Positions 1 through 8,996 of a stretch of DNA of 64,000 nt are shown here, in pieces (the stretch's first letter is position 1; every line of letters starts with the position of its first letter). The notes under the pieces are model-generated. The model saw only the letters and a list, made by a program, of their open reading frames with translations, made no database searches and was not told the DNA's origin. This DNA is from JADFNB01 sp036397455 (GTDB lineage Bacteria; Gemmatimonadota; Gemmatimonadetes; Gemmatimonadales; GWC2-71-9). The translations under genes and the position numbers were made by a program. Where the stretch lies: positions 7,153 to 71,152 of the forward strand of contig DASWIX010000043.1 in assembly GCA_036397455.1 (NCBI GenBank). Direction: 5' to 3'.

Positions 1-469
1 CGTGCCATCCGTAGAACGCCAGCAGCTCGTCGATTCGGAGTTCGCCCAGGTCCGGGTGCACCATGACACGTGCCCAATCGGCGTCGTTCAGCCGGCGCCA
101 CAGGTACACCCAGCGCGCGTGCAATCGGGTGAGCAGGTCGAGTGACATGTCGATCGGACCGGCAGCGTCAGGCAGGGTGGCCCAGCGCGCCTCGTCGAAG
201 GTGCGGATGGTCGGGCGTTCCTCGGTGAGCGCCAGCTTGAGACGCATGTAGCTGTTCATGTGGCTGTCGGGCAGGTGATGCACAACTTGCCGCACGGTCC
301 ACCCGTCGGGCCGGTACGGGGTATCGAGTTGTTCGTCGCTGAGGCCGGCGACCGCGAGGCGCAACTCGACCGGTGCCTCGCTGACCGCGCTCAGCACCCG
401 CATGCGCGCGTCAGGCGCGAGGGGGCCCGGCAGCGTGAACCGCCCGATCGGAAACCGGAGGTCGGTCAT
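1..469 (-). CDS. YfiT/BstA-like bacillithiol transferase (DinB superfamily), 3' end outside window
   Basis: Reading leftwards from the ATG at 469-467, the frame stays open to the window edge (156 residues). It contains PDGWTVRQVVHHLPDSHMNS near residues 60-80, followed by a KLALTEERPTI stretch. This is the pattern of YfiT/BstA-type DinB proteins, which are four-helix metal-dependent thiol-transferase-like enzymes; the conserved His in HHLPDSH would be a metal ligand. The C-terminal part, including the last metal-binding His expected in this family, lies beyond base 1. The next gene to the right has the same orientation with a gap of about 170 bases, so no operon is claimed. The family assignment is fairly secure; the thiol substrate is unknown because not all such bacteria make bacillithiol. 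Confidence 0.8.
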   Translation of the reverse strand, partial: MTDLRFPIGRFTLPGPLAPDARMRVLSAVSEAPVELRLAVAGLSDEQLDTPYRPDGWTVRQVVHHLPDSHMNSYMRLKLALTEERPTIRTFDEARWATLPDAAGPIDMSLDLLTRLHARWVYLWRRLNDADWARVMVHPDLGELRIDELLAFYGWH

Positions 470-636
470 ACGGCCATGTCGTGGCGGACCTGGGGCATGC
501 GCCCAATGTAACAGGCGGAACGCGGTCGGTGCGCGGCCGAAATGCTCGCCATGGGGCGCACGACGCTGTGGCGCAAAATGAAGGAATACGGGTTGGACGA
601 TTCCCCGTAGTCCCCCTTGGTCCCGTCAGGCGCTCT

Positions 637-861
637 TTACCGCTCCGTTCCGACCGAGTCCAGGCGCGCCTGCCGGGCGGCGGCGGAATCGGCTGCCTTG
701 AGCGCGCCCTGGACACCACCGGCGCCGGGCAGGTTCGATGCGCCGACGGCGCTATCGCGCGCGCGCTGGGATTGCTCCGGCGGTTGCGCATCGCCGGCCG
801 CCGAGTCGGCGGTGCAGCCGACTGCAAGGCCGAGAAGAAGGATGGCAGCGAGGGTTCGCGT
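637..861 (-). CDS. Small lipoprotein whose expected ATG is ACG
   Basis: The open frame from 861 to the TAA at 637-639 gives 74 residues. It begins TRTLAAILLLGLAVGC, a textbook lipoprotein signal peptide with lipobox AVGC, followed by a polar Ala/Gln/Arg-rich tail. No ATG, GTG or TTG precedes the signal in this frame before a stop. The codon in the expected start position is ACG, with GGAG about 9 bases upstream, so a T-to-C change or sequencing error in an ATG is the simplest reading. Rare ACG initiation is the alternative. The mature part resembles nothing I recognise. The signal peptide is persuasive; expression is uncertain. Confidence 0.5.
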   Translation of the reverse strand, partial: TRTLAAILLLGLAVGCTADSAAGDAQPPEQSQRARDSAVGASNLPGAGGVQGALKAADSAAARQARLDSVGTER

Positions 862-918
862 GGATGCGTCTCCGGGTTGACGTCGATGAGCCGGGCGCGT
901 GGTTGCCTCCGCCCCGCA

Positions 919-1191
919 CTATCCGGCCGGGCGCGGATTAGGACTTCGCAGGCGCAGCGCGTGTAACCGCCCGGCGGCATGCCGCCGTTTCTCCACCGGA
1001 CTGGTGAACCCGATGCGCCGTTGTTCGATCCGACCGAGGTGTTCGGTAATCTCATCTACCGATGCGCCGGCCGCCAGCAGCCGGTACACGCCCGCGACGT
1101 AACAGGAGTATTCGCCGCGCGGCACGGTATTGTCGCAGATGCCGACTGGATCCCAGTCGTGCAGCAGAATGTCCTCGATCGCATCCTCCAT
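919..1191 (-). CDS. Small conserved hypothetical (DUF1871-like)
   Basis: This 90-residue protein contains LLHDWDPVGI near residue 10, then a Tyr-rich helix (YSCYVAGVYRLL) and a GASVDEITEHL stretch. That layout resembles small soluble proteins of the DUF1871 type, in which a DPxGI motif precedes a helical pair. The last 25 residues are Arg/Pro-rich and may be a degenerate tail. It starts 49 bases downstream of the FAD oxidoreductase gene on the same strand and could be its last co-transcribed member. No biochemical role is known to me. Confidence 0.55.
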   Translation of the reverse strand: MEDAIEDILLHDWDPVGICDNTVPRGEYSCYVAGVYRLLAAGASVDEITEHLGRIEQRRIGFTSPVEKRRHAAGRLHALRLRSPNPRPAG

Positions 1192-1240
1192 CGCGGACGG
1201 GTCACCTTTCTCTGATGACGTCGGCCATGGTTGCGGCGGG

Positions 1241-2512
1241 TCAGCCTTCGTCTTCTTCCTCGAACTCTTCTTCTTTCAGCCTGAACTGTTCCGCCAGGTC
1301 GGGGTCATCGTCGATGCCGAGCACCCGCTTGGCGATGTACTCCCCCAGCACCGGCCCGAACTTGAATGCCTCGGCCGATCCCCCACCACTGAGCCAGACA
1401 TTGGCGAAATCCGGGTGCTTGTCGACGATGAAGTTGCGGTCGACGCTGCTCTCGTAGTGGCAGGCGCGCGTTTCCATGATTGGCGCGCCGGCGAGGTCGG
1501 GGAAATAGTCCCGCAAGATCTGGCGCGGGCGCAGATGATATTGTTTGTCGATCCAGCGATCGCTGTAGTCGGGGTCCTCCGGCGGGCGACCGCCGGTCCG
1601 CACGCGAAACCCGCGGTGATCGGGGGTGAGCGCCGGCCACCCGGTACAGCCCGGGACACCGTAACTCGGCATGTTGGGGAACATGAATCGCGTGTCCCCG
1701 GGCGGCACGCCGAAATAGAACGTGTGACCGAGGGGAATGCGGATCCGTTTTCCCATCAGTGCCGGGAACAGCTTGGGAAACCACGGGCCGCAGGCGAACA
1801 CGAACTGGGCGGCGGACACGTCCTCGCCGGTGTCGAGCCGGACGTCGGAGAGCGTGGTGCCGTTTCCCCGTCCCAGTGTCGCACGGCTGATGGTGACCTT
1901 CCCGCCTTCCTGCTCGTACACGCGCGCGACCGATTCTATCGCGCAGCGGGCGCGCACCACCCCGGCGTCGGGCTCGTAATACGCGACGCTCATGTCCCCG
2001 ACCCGGATCCAGGGCCAACGACGGGAAACCTCGCCGGCCGTCAGCACTTCGTAGCGCGTGCCGAGGGCGTCCCAGTTGGCGCGGGTGTCTTCCAGGTACG
2101 GGTCCATGTCTTTCCGCAGAATGAGATCGCCGGTATTGAAGAACACGCGCGGCAACAACCGGTCGCGGTTCACCGCGTCCCAATTGGTCCAGCGCCGCAT
2201 CGCTTCCTGCGCCCACCGGCCCCAGAGGAGCCCGTGCGGCCGATCGCCGTAGGAGGAGCGCACGCCGCGTGTCTCCCCACCCGAGGTCTGGCGAGAGTTG
2301 GCGGGCCCGTATTGGTCGATCACCGTCACCCGTGATCCCAGTCGCAGCAGATTGAGCGCCGTCCACATGCCGAAGGCGCCCGCGCCGATCACGACGACGT
2401 CGGACGCCTGCCCGCGACGCGGCACGCGCGCAGGTGCCGGCCCCCGGCTGGTGACGCCGAGGCCCGCGCCGACCGCGGCGGCCTTGAGGAAGTCCCGGCG
2501 ATCGACGCTCAT
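1241..2512 (-). CDS. Tat-exported FAD-dependent oxidoreductase (DAO family)
   Basis: This 423-residue protein opens with MSVDRRDFLKAAAVGAG, a twin-arginine signal, so it should be exported folded with its cofactor. A Rossmann dinucleotide motif VVVIGAGAFG follows near residue 39, and SGGGSAEAFKFGPVLG near the C-terminus matches the second FAD-binding segment of the DAO family (sarcosine oxidase/D-amino acid oxidase type). The acidic EEEFEEEDEG tail is unusual. The start overlaps the stop of the cytochrome c gene by four bases (ATGA), which implies translational coupling and suggests electrons from the flavin go to that cytochrome. The substrate cannot be read from the sequence. Confidence 0.85.
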   Translation of the reverse strand: MSVDRRDFLKAAAVGAGLGVTSRGPAPARVPRRGQASDVVVIGAGAFGMWTALNLLRLGSRVTVIDQYGPANSRQTSGGETRGVRSSYGDRPHGLLWGRWAQEAMRRWTNWDAVNRDRLLPRVFFNTGDLILRKDMDPYLEDTRANWDALGTRYEVLTAGEVSRRWPWIRVGDMSVAYYEPDAGVVRARCAIESVARVYEQEGGKVTISRATLGRGNGTTLSDVRLDTGEDVSAAQFVFACGPWFPKLFPALMGKRIRIPLGHTFYFGVPPGDTRFMFPNMPSYGVPGCTGWPALTPDHRGFRVRTGGRPPEDPDYSDRWIDKQYHLRPRQILRDYFPDLAGAPIMETRACHYESSVDRNFIVDKHPDFANVWLSGGGSAEAFKFGPVLGEYIAKRVLGIDDDPDLAEQFRLKEEEFEEEDEG

Positions 2513-2988
2513 GAACGCGTGCCGTCCATGCCCCGCGTCTTCCGGGCGCCCGGTCCGAGTGGAATGACACTCATCGACACGTCGGTCGGCATGAGATCGC
2601 CCGCACCGGCGGCGTAGCCGTTCGCGTCGAGGATGTAGGCGATGATGTCCGCATAGCCCTGATCGGTCAGGAGTCCCGGAAAATCCTCAGGCATCGTTTC
2701 CTTGATGCGACGGAACAGGTCCCACACCGTGCGACGTCGCCAGTTCCACTCGAACGCGCGGCCTGTGAAATCCGCGTTGATCGAATGGCACTCAACGCAG
2801 TTCGTACGGAAGGCGTCGCGGCCGCGATCGACCTGCGCCGCCGAATAGAACCCCTCGGCTGCCGTGGCCGACGACGGTGGCACGCCGACGGCCGGCGAGG
2901 CCGCCCGTGCACTCGCGCACGCGGTGGCGACACCCAGCGAACTCGCCAGCGCGACGAAGATCACGAGGGCTCTGGATCGACCCGTCAA
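2509..2988 (-). CDS. Exported monohaem cytochrome c
   Basis: This 159-residue protein has a hydrophobic N-terminal export signal followed by CVECHS near residue 64, a c-type haem site (CxxCH). The sequence ETMPEDFPGLL supplies a plausible axial Met. The apparent start is TTG at 2988, directly against the TAG of the upstream NHL gene; a GTG eight codons later is the alternative. A possible Cys near residue 24 could be lipidated, but the lipobox is weak. Its 3' end overlaps the FAD oxidoreductase start. It resembles the other cytochrome of this cluster (6895-7302), and both probably act as periplasmic electron acceptors. Confidence 0.85.
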   Translation of the reverse strand: MTGRSRALVIFVALASSLGVATACASARAASPAVGVPPSSATAAEGFYSAAQVDRGRDAFRTNCVECHSINADFTGRAFEWNWRRRTVWDLFRRIKETMPEDFPGLLTDQGYADIIAYILDANGYAAGAGDLMPTDVSMSVIPLGPGARKTRGMDGTRS

Positions 2989-4038
2989 CTAGTCGTTCCC
3001 CCGCGCGAACTTCTGCGCCCGCATCCCGCGGATGTCGCCGACGTAGACGCCGCCGTCCCGGTCGACCGCGACGTCATGCGCCCAGACCATCTGACCGGCC
3101 GAGCGCCCGTACGCGCCCCAGGTCTCGAGGATGGTGCCCTGGAGGTCCATGCGGTGAATGCGGGCGCGGTCGAGCGGGAGGGTGTCCGGCCGCTCGGACC
3201 GGTAGTGGTTGCTCGACCAGTAGTCGCCGCCGTCGCCGACGTAGAGAAATCCGTCCGCCGATACCTCGAGGCCCCACGGTCGTCCGAGCGCGCCGCTCGT
3301 CCACTGATGGAGGAACGTGCCGTCGGGCGAGAAGACCTGGATGCGCACGTTCGTTCGATCGGCGACGTAAACGCGGCCTTCGGCGTCGACCGCGATCCCA
3401 TGCGGCAGGTTGAACTGCCCGGGGTCGGCACCGGGGCTTCCCCACTCGGACAGATACGTACCATCCGCCGAGAAGTGCACCACCCGGCTGTTGCCGTATC
3501 CGTCTGCGACGTAGAACGAGCCGTCGGGCGCGAACGCGAGATCGGTCACACCGTTGAAGTGCGTGGCATCGTTGGCGCGCACACCGGCCTCGCCCAGTGT
3601 GAGCAGCAGCTCGCCGGCGGGTGAGAGCTTGAATACCTGGTGCAGCCGTGTGTCGGTCGCCCAGATGTTGTCGTCCGCATCCACCGCGAGCCCGTGCGGG
3701 TTCTCGAACAGGTTCGCGCCGAGCGAGTCGATCACGGTTCCGGTGCGCGCGTCGATCTTCAGGATGGTCGGTCGCGAGATCGGACCTTCCGCGGCGAGCC
3801 ACGTACGATCCGCGCGGTGGAACACCAGCACCTCATTGTGCGATGTCACCGCCACGCCCGGTACCTCGCCGAGCCGGTATCCCGCCGGCAGCGCGGGCCA
3901 TTCGGGGACGACACGGTATTCGTCCCCGGTATCCCCGCGTTCGCGCGACAGGCCGACCTGACAGGCGGTCGCGATGCTCATGGAGCCGAGTGCCGCCGCC
4001 ACTAGCGAGGCACGGATCGCGTTGACAGACGACATCAT
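2989..4038 (-). CDS. NHL-repeat lipoprotein, six-bladed propeller
   Basis: This 349-residue protein starts at the ATGATG at 4038, preceded by AAAGGA. It has a signal peptide ending in an ATAC lipobox-like segment. The rest consists of repeated FNLPHGIAVDAEGRVYVADR-like units with about 50-residue spacing, characteristic of NHL propellers and of the peptidyl-alpha-hydroxyglycine lyase-like family. The propeller would sit in the periplasm or on the outer membrane. The gene overlaps the stop of the upstream fumarylacetoacetase-like gene and abuts the downstream cytochrome. A catalytic role is not demonstrated; it could simply be a binding scaffold. Confidence 0.85.
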   Translation of the reverse strand: MMSSVNAIRASLVAAALGSMSIATACQVGLSRERGDTGDEYRVVPEWPALPAGYRLGEVPGVAVTSHNEVLVFHRADRTWLAAEGPISRPTILKIDARTGTVIDSLGANLFENPHGLAVDADDNIWATDTRLHQVFKLSPAGELLLTLGEAGVRANDATHFNGVTDLAFAPDGSFYVADGYGNSRVVHFSADGTYLSEWGSPGADPGQFNLPHGIAVDAEGRVYVADRTNVRIQVFSPDGTFLHQWTSGALGRPWGLEVSADGFLYVGDGGDYWSSNHYRSERPDTLPLDRARIHRMDLQGTILETWGAYGRSAGQMVWAHDVAVDRDGGVYVGDIRGMRAQKFARGND

Positions 4039-4907
4039 GGTATCCTTTCGCCGCTCATCGGAACGATGTGGTTGCGTAGCAGGCCGATGCCCGGGATCTC
4101 CACCTCGACGACGTCGCCGGCCTGCATGGCGCGGCGCGCCCCGGCAACACGTCCCACGGTGCCGGTGAAGATGAGGTCGCCAGGTTCCAGCGTGACGTAC
4201 CGACTGATGTAGGCGATAAGCGCCGGCACCTTGTTGGCCAACTCGCTGGTACGGCCCTGCTGTACTACCTCGCCGTTGAGCCGTACGAGGACCGGAAGAT
4301 CGGTGAAGTCGATGCCGGTGACGATCGCCGGGCCGATGGGCGCCCATGAGTCAGTGCCTTTCGAGATCAGTCGGGTGGGTTCGTCACTCCCCTGGCGCTC
4401 ACCGTACCAGGTGTTCTCGCTGAAGTCGTTGCCGACCGTCACGCCGAAGATGTAGTCCAGCGCTTCGGCTTCGGGGATATGGCGCCCCTCCCGCCCGATC
4501 ACGAGGACGAGTTCGCCTTCGTAGTTGAGGTTCCCCGCCTCCGCGGGCAGCTCGACGCCGTCTTCGGGCCCGACGATACTTGTGGGGAACTTGGCGAAGA
4601 AGCGCGGATGCGGAATCGGACCGTCACGACCGGCACCGAGCGTGTTGACCGCGACGCCGATGACCTTGTGGACCGTTGCCGGATCGATTGGTGCCAGCAG
4701 GGCCACGTCCGCCACCGCGAACATTCGGCCGGTGGGCTGCGGCGCCTGCAACAGGTCACCGCGCAGTTCCCGGATCGTCTCGTCTTGGACGATCCCGTAC
4801 GCGATCCATCCGTCCCGCTCGAAACGCACATAGCGGGTTTGCGCGGCCAGCGGGCCCACGGCCGGCAGCGACAACAAGAGACATGCCCACCTCATCGACG
4901 TTCGCAT
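4035..4907 (-). CDS. Fumarylacetoacetate hydrolase-family protein with a signal peptide
   Basis: The 290-residue product begins with a hydrophobic signal ending LAAQ and then a full FAH-type domain: NYEGELVLVIG (metal-binding Glu), GVTVGNDFS, KGTDSWAPIGP and GDLIFTGTV. These are the conserved motifs of the FAH superfamily (acylpyruvase/hydratase and related C-C hydrolases), which bind Mg or Mn. Family members are normally cytoplasmic, so an export signal is unusual. It lies 26 bases after the PQQ dehydrogenase and overlaps the NHL gene, suggesting that it processes a product of periplasmic oxidation. The substrate is unknown. Confidence 0.85.
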   Translation of the reverse strand: MRTSMRWACLLLSLPAVGPLAAQTRYVRFERDGWIAYGIVQDETIRELRGDLLQAPQPTGRMFAVADVALLAPIDPATVHKVIGVAVNTLGAGRDGPIPHPRFFAKFPTSIVGPEDGVELPAEAGNLNYEGELVLVIGREGRHIPEAEALDYIFGVTVGNDFSENTWYGERQGSDEPTRLISKGTDSWAPIGPAIVTGIDFTDLPVLVRLNGEVVQQGRTSELANKVPALIAYISRYVTLEPGDLIFTGTVGRVAGARRAMQAGDVVEVEIPGIGLLRNHIVPMSGERIP

Positions 4908-4933
4908 AGGTTCTCCATGGATTGCGGTTGCCG

Positions 4934-6895
4934 TTACCGCGGCAACGCCAATGCCACCAACTCCGCCTCCACACCAGGTCCCGCGATTGCCAGGACGATG
5001 TACTGCCGGCCGTCGTGCATGTAGGTCATCGGTGCCGTGTTGGTCGTTGCCGGCAACGCGATGCGCGCGATCTCCCTGCCGGTTGCCTTATCGACCGCGT
5101 GAACCCAGGGGTCGCCGCGCCGGCCCTCGCCGTAGAACAGCAACGTGCGGGTCGTCAGCACGTTGGCGTGCGATCGCTTGCCTGTCACCGGCAGGTCGAC
5201 GCCGCGCACAGCCGGGTGATTGCGCAGCGATTCGGGCGTATCACCATTCGGAATGCGCCAGAGGTGATCGCCCGTCTTGAGATCGATGGCGACGATGCTG
5301 CCGTACGGTGGTTTCAGCAACTCCAGTCCCATCGGCCCCCGGATGCCACCGGGCCCGGTCGACACGTAGCGCGCGGTCGATTCGTGCTCCGGGCCGGGCA
5401 CGAGCGAGATGACGCTGTGCCCATGTTCGGTGGCGACGTAGAGGATGCCGGTCTCGGGATCGACCGACGATCCGCCGGGGATGTTGGATCCGCCGTTGGC
5501 GCCCGGCACGACGAACGCGCCCTTGGTGCCGTCGGGCGCGGCGAGCAGCGAGGGCGGTGTGAACAGCGGTCCCATGTGATACGGCCGCGCCAATTCGAGG
5601 GCCTGCGCGCGGAGCGCCGGCGTGAAGTCGATCAGGTCGTCCTCCGTGATGCCCTGCTGCTCGAACGCTGCCGGCCGCGTGACATGCGGTTGCGTGGGCC
5701 AGGTTCGTTCGCCCGGTACATCGGATTGCGGCACGGGCCGTTCCTCGATGGGCCAGACCGGTTGACCGGTTTCGCGGTGCAAGACGTAGGCCCATCCCTG
5801 CTTGGTGGTCTGCACGACCATCGGAACGCGCCGCCCCTCGACCATGACGTCGACGACCTTGGGCGCATCCGGGTTGTCGAAGTTCCACACGTCGTGATGC
5901 ACCATCTGGAAGTGCCACGCGCGCCGGCCGGTGGCGACGTCGAGCGCGATGAGGCTCGTGCCGTACAGGTTTTGTCCCGGGCGTTCGCCGCCGTAGTAGT
6001 CGTTGGTGGGTGTATCGGTCGGGATGAAGACGAGCCCGCGCGCCGCGTCAGCGGAGAGCGGCGCCCACGCCGAGATGTTGCCGGTGTAGGTCCACGAATC
6101 CCCTTCCCACGTCTCATGCCCGAATTCGCCCGGTTGGGGCACCACGTGGAAGGTCCAACGCAACATCCCGGTCTTCGCATCATATCCGCGGATATGGCCC
6201 GGGACGTTCTCTTTCTTCGTGGGATAGTAGCCGCGATCGTGCGAGTTGCCGACCACCACCACGCCGTTCACCACGATCGGCGGCGATGACGCGGTGATGT
6301 CACCGTCCGCCAACACACCGCTGTCGGGATGGACCGCGTAGGTGCCGAGCCCGAGGTGCAGATCGACGATGCCGTTCAATCCGAACGAGGGGACGGGCAC
6401 ACCGGTTTCGGCGTCCAGCGCCACCAGATAGTAGCCCGGCGTGATGGCGTAGATGACGCCCCGGCCGCCGACATCGGCGTACGCCACGGCCTTGCCGTAG
6501 TTCTTCCGCGTCGACGCTTCCCAGCGCGGGTTATCGCGCATGCGCCACATCCAGAGCGTCTCACCGGTGGTGGGATCGATCGCGACGACGGTGCGGCGCT
6601 GCCCGGCCACCGTGTACAAGCGGTTCCCGACCTTGATCGGGGTGGCACGATAGATGAAATCGGGTTCGGGGCCGTAGTTGGCCGCCTTCCAACGCCACGC
6701 CACCTCGAGGCCGGCGACGTTGGAGGCGTCGATCTGGTCGAGCGGGGCGTAGCGCGTGCTGCGCTCGTCGGCGCCCCAGTAGCGCCACTCGCCGTTCTCG
6801 GTACCGATCGGCTGTTCCTGCTGTGGGTCCCTGCCGCCGATCGCCAGGACGCCGAGCATCGCGACGACGGTCGCCCGCCACGCGGAGTGTGCCAT
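4934..6895 (-). CDS. PQQ-dependent alcohol/glucose dehydrogenase-type quinoprotein
   Basis: The start chosen is the ATG at 6895 (653 residues), which overlaps the stop of the cytochrome gene as TGATG; in-frame sequence further upstream is non-native. After a signal peptide comes EWRYWGADERSTRYAPL, the usual entry to an eight-bladed PQQ propeller, then repeated tryptophan-docking style units (VAIDPTTGETLWMWR, GWAYVLHRETG) and NGGSNIPGGSSVDPETGILY near the C-terminal third. There is no fused haem domain (no CxxCH), so electrons must go to the adjacent cytochrome. Periplasmic oxidation of an alcohol or sugar is the expected reaction; the substrate is undetermined. Confidence 0.88.
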   Translation of the reverse strand: MAHSAWRATVVAMLGVLAIGGRDPQQEQPIGTENGEWRYWGADERSTRYAPLDQIDASNVAGLEVAWRWKAANYGPEPDFIYRATPIKVGNRLYTVAGQRRTVVAIDPTTGETLWMWRMRDNPRWEASTRKNYGKAVAYADVGGRGVIYAITPGYYLVALDAETGVPVPSFGLNGIVDLHLGLGTYAVHPDSGVLADGDITASSPPIVVNGVVVVGNSHDRGYYPTKKENVPGHIRGYDAKTGMLRWTFHVVPQPGEFGHETWEGDSWTYTGNISAWAPLSADAARGLVFIPTDTPTNDYYGGERPGQNLYGTSLIALDVATGRRAWHFQMVHHDVWNFDNPDAPKVVDVMVEGRRVPMVVQTTKQGWAYVLHRETGQPVWPIEERPVPQSDVPGERTWPTQPHVTRPAAFEQQGITEDDLIDFTPALRAQALELARPYHMGPLFTPPSLLAAPDGTKGAFVVPGANGGSNIPGGSSVDPETGILYVATEHGHSVISLVPGPEHESTARYVSTGPGGIRGPMGLELLKPPYGSIVAIDLKTGDHLWRIPNGDTPESLRNHPAVRGVDLPVTGKRSHANVLTTRTLLFYGEGRRGDPWVHAVDKATGREIARIALPATTNTAPMTYMHDGRQYIVLAIAGPGVEAELVALALPR

Positions 6896-7302
6896 CACGG
6901 TCTCCGTTTGATGAGAATGTGTTCCAGTTGACCCTGGTCTACCGGCAGTTCCCGTTGTCCCGGCGTGAGCCCGTTCAACTCGAGGATGTATGCCAGGATG
7001 TCGACGTATTGCCGGCGCTCGAGGCTTCCCGGGCGGTCCTCGGGCATGGTGCTGCTGACGAGGTCGAGGAGCATGCTCACCGGTGCCCCACTCCACGACT
7101 CGATGAAGGTGCCGGTGAACGCGTCCGGCGCATGACAGCGGATGCACGCGCGGGTGAACTGCGTCTGGCCGCGCCGCGCCTGTTGCTCGCTGTACAGACC
7201 GCTATCAGCGGCCGTGGTGTCACCACCCTGCGCGGTCGCCGGCGGGGCGAACGCCACTCCCAGGCCAAACACGGCGAGTGCTAGGGCGATGGGTCGGGGC
7301 AT
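6895..7302 (-). CDS. Periplasmic cytochrome c, first gene of the PQQ operon
   Basis: This 135-residue protein has a signal peptide cleaved near ATAQ, CIRCHA near residue 53 as haem site and TMPEDRPG as probable Met ligand region. It is a class I-like monohaem cytochrome and is the first gene of the leftward operon; its stop overlaps the PQQ dehydrogenase start. It is the most likely electron acceptor of the quinoprotein. It shares layout (CxxCH, Met-Pro-Glu-Asp, YxDILAYIL) with the second cytochrome at 2509-2988, so the two are paralogues. Confidence 0.88.
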   Translation of the reverse strand: MPRPIALALAVFGLGVAFAPPATAQGGDTTAADSGLYSEQQARRGQTQFTRACIRCHAPDAFTGTFIESWSGAPVSMLLDLVSSTMPEDRPGSLERRQYVDILAYILELNGLTPGQRELPVDQGQLEHILIKRRP

Positions 7303-7382
7303 GACACCTCGTGGGACGGGGCGGTCTCGGGACGGAGGCTAATATTCAGCTATTGGACCGGGGCGGAAGGGTGACCCCGGCG

Positions 7383-8909
7383 TCACTCGATGGCGTCCTC
7401 GCACTGCTCGGCCAGCCGGTCGGCGAGGGTTTCCAGTGCGTTCTGCTTCGCGCGGACCACGGATCGATAGATGCTTCGTGAGAGGGAGTAGGTGCTGCCG
7501 ACCCAGAGGAAGGCGCCCGCGAACACCAGGGCGACCGGCAGACCGAGCGCGCCCAGTCCGACGCCGAAGATGACACCGAGCCCTCCCCCGCCCCCCCCTC
7601 CCCACACGCCGCCGAACACGCCGCCGGCGATGTGACCCAATCGGTGTTCGAGGTGAATACGCGTCCGCCCGTGTCGGACGGAGACACGAGCCAGCACGTC
7701 CGGCATTTCGTCGTCATTGTTGAACATGTTGTCCAAGCTCAATGACGAGCCACTCTCCTTGGGGCGTCGCGCCGTCCAGATGATCCCGCGGTCGGTCGAG
7801 CTGGAGTGGCCGACAGCGCGGAACGCGACCCGGACCTCTTCGACGAGGTCATCGAGCGCCTCCGACGGGACCTCCGCCTGCACGACCCGGTCGGCGACGA
7901 CCGTGGTCGGTGCGCCGAGGATGCCGCTCTCGGTTTCGTGCGGTGCCAGCTTCGCCGCGGACGTTCGGCTGGTGGACGGGTGCGGCGTCTCGCGAACGGC
8001 GGGCACGTCCGACGCGAAATCGTCGTGCGCCGGCTCGGGATCGTCCGGCCAGCTGCGGACCGGCTGGGAGAGTGTTTCGGGTGCGGCGAGCGCGGCGGCG
8101 AAGTCGCCGGTCGTGGGATAGCGGCCCTCCGGTCGCAGCGCCAACCCGCGCAACAACGCGCGCTCCATGCCGGGCGGCAGGCGATCGAGCTGGGTGCGAT
8201 GTTGGGGCGCCGCGTCGAGGAAGCGTCCCTGGGCCAGAAAATCGGGTGTGACCCAGGAACGGGGGACCTCTCCCACCAGCATTTCATAGGCGACGACGCC
8301 GAGCGCGTACACATCCGTGGCGGGCCCGAGGTCGACCATGCCTGCCGCCTGTTCGGGACTCATGTAGCCCGGCGTGCCGAGCGCGAATCCGGTGCGGGTC
8401 AGTCCGGGGCCGGTCGCGCCGCTCGCCGCCTTGGCGATCCCGAAATCCGCGACCACCGGTTGGCCGCCTGGCAAGAGGATGTTCTCCGGTTTGATGTCGC
8501 GGTGTACGATGCCGGCGCCGTGCGCGTAGTCGAGCGCATCGGCCACTCGGCGCACGATTTCGACCGCACCGTCGGTATCCATCAGGCGCACGCGACTGAG
8601 CAGGCCGCGCAGCGTTTCGTCCTCGATGAACGGCATGACGTAATAGAGCTGGCCGCCGGCGTCGCCGGAGTCGTACAGGGGCAGGATGTTGGGATGGGTG
8701 AGGCGGGCAGCGATCTCGATCTCGCGCAGGAAGCGCTCGGGTCCGATGGCTTCGCCGACATCGTCCCGCAGCACTTTCACCGCGACCCGCCGGCCGTGTT
8801 TGGGGTCATGCGCGCGGTACACGGTGGCCATCCCGCCGCGACCGACGACCTCCTCCAACTCGTAGCGACCGCTGAGCGCGGCGCGCAGCGTTTCGGGGAC
8901 AGCCGGCAT
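7383..8909 (-). CDS. Ser/Thr protein kinase (Pkn type)
   Basis: The 508-residue product has a complete kinase domain in residues 15-275: GRGGMATVY glycine loop, VAVKVL lysine, HRDIKPENILL catalytic loop, DFGIAKA and a GTPGYMSPEQ activation segment. A linker follows, then a domain with a Gly-rich hydrophobic segment (GGVWGGGGGGGLGVIFGVG) that probably spans or associates with the membrane. It is transcribed away from the protease-FHA pair at 8997-11380, with a gap of only 87 bases, so the three may share control and signalling: the FHA protein could read phosphothreonines made by this kinase. That link is inferred from position. Confidence 0.92.
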   Translation of the reverse strand: MPAVPETLRAALSGRYELEEVVGRGGMATVYRAHDPKHGRRVAVKVLRDDVGEAIGPERFLREIEIAARLTHPNILPLYDSGDAGGQLYYVMPFIEDETLRGLLSRVRLMDTDGAVEIVRRVADALDYAHGAGIVHRDIKPENILLPGGQPVVADFGIAKAASGATGPGLTRTGFALGTPGYMSPEQAAGMVDLGPATDVYALGVVAYEMLVGEVPRSWVTPDFLAQGRFLDAAPQHRTQLDRLPPGMERALLRGLALRPEGRYPTTGDFAAALAAPETLSQPVRSWPDDPEPAHDDFASDVPAVRETPHPSTSRTSAAKLAPHETESGILGAPTTVVADRVVQAEVPSEALDDLVEEVRVAFRAVGHSSSTDRGIIWTARRPKESGSSLSLDNMFNNDDEMPDVLARVSVRHGRTRIHLEHRLGHIAGGVFGGVWGGGGGGGLGVIFGVGLGALGLPVALVFAGAFLWVGSTYSLSRSIYRSVVRAKQNALETLADRLAEQCEDAIE

Positions 8910-8996
8910 GGGGGGGAACTTAGACGATCAGGCGCGCCTGCGGCTAGTACATCCGTTCGCGACTCCGGGTACGTAAACCACCGCAGACATTGAGGT

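Noticed and set aside
411..1055. 214-codon minus-strand frame
   Set aside because: It is Arg/Pro-rich, overlaps the DinB-like gene and the lipoprotein frame, and lacks motifs.
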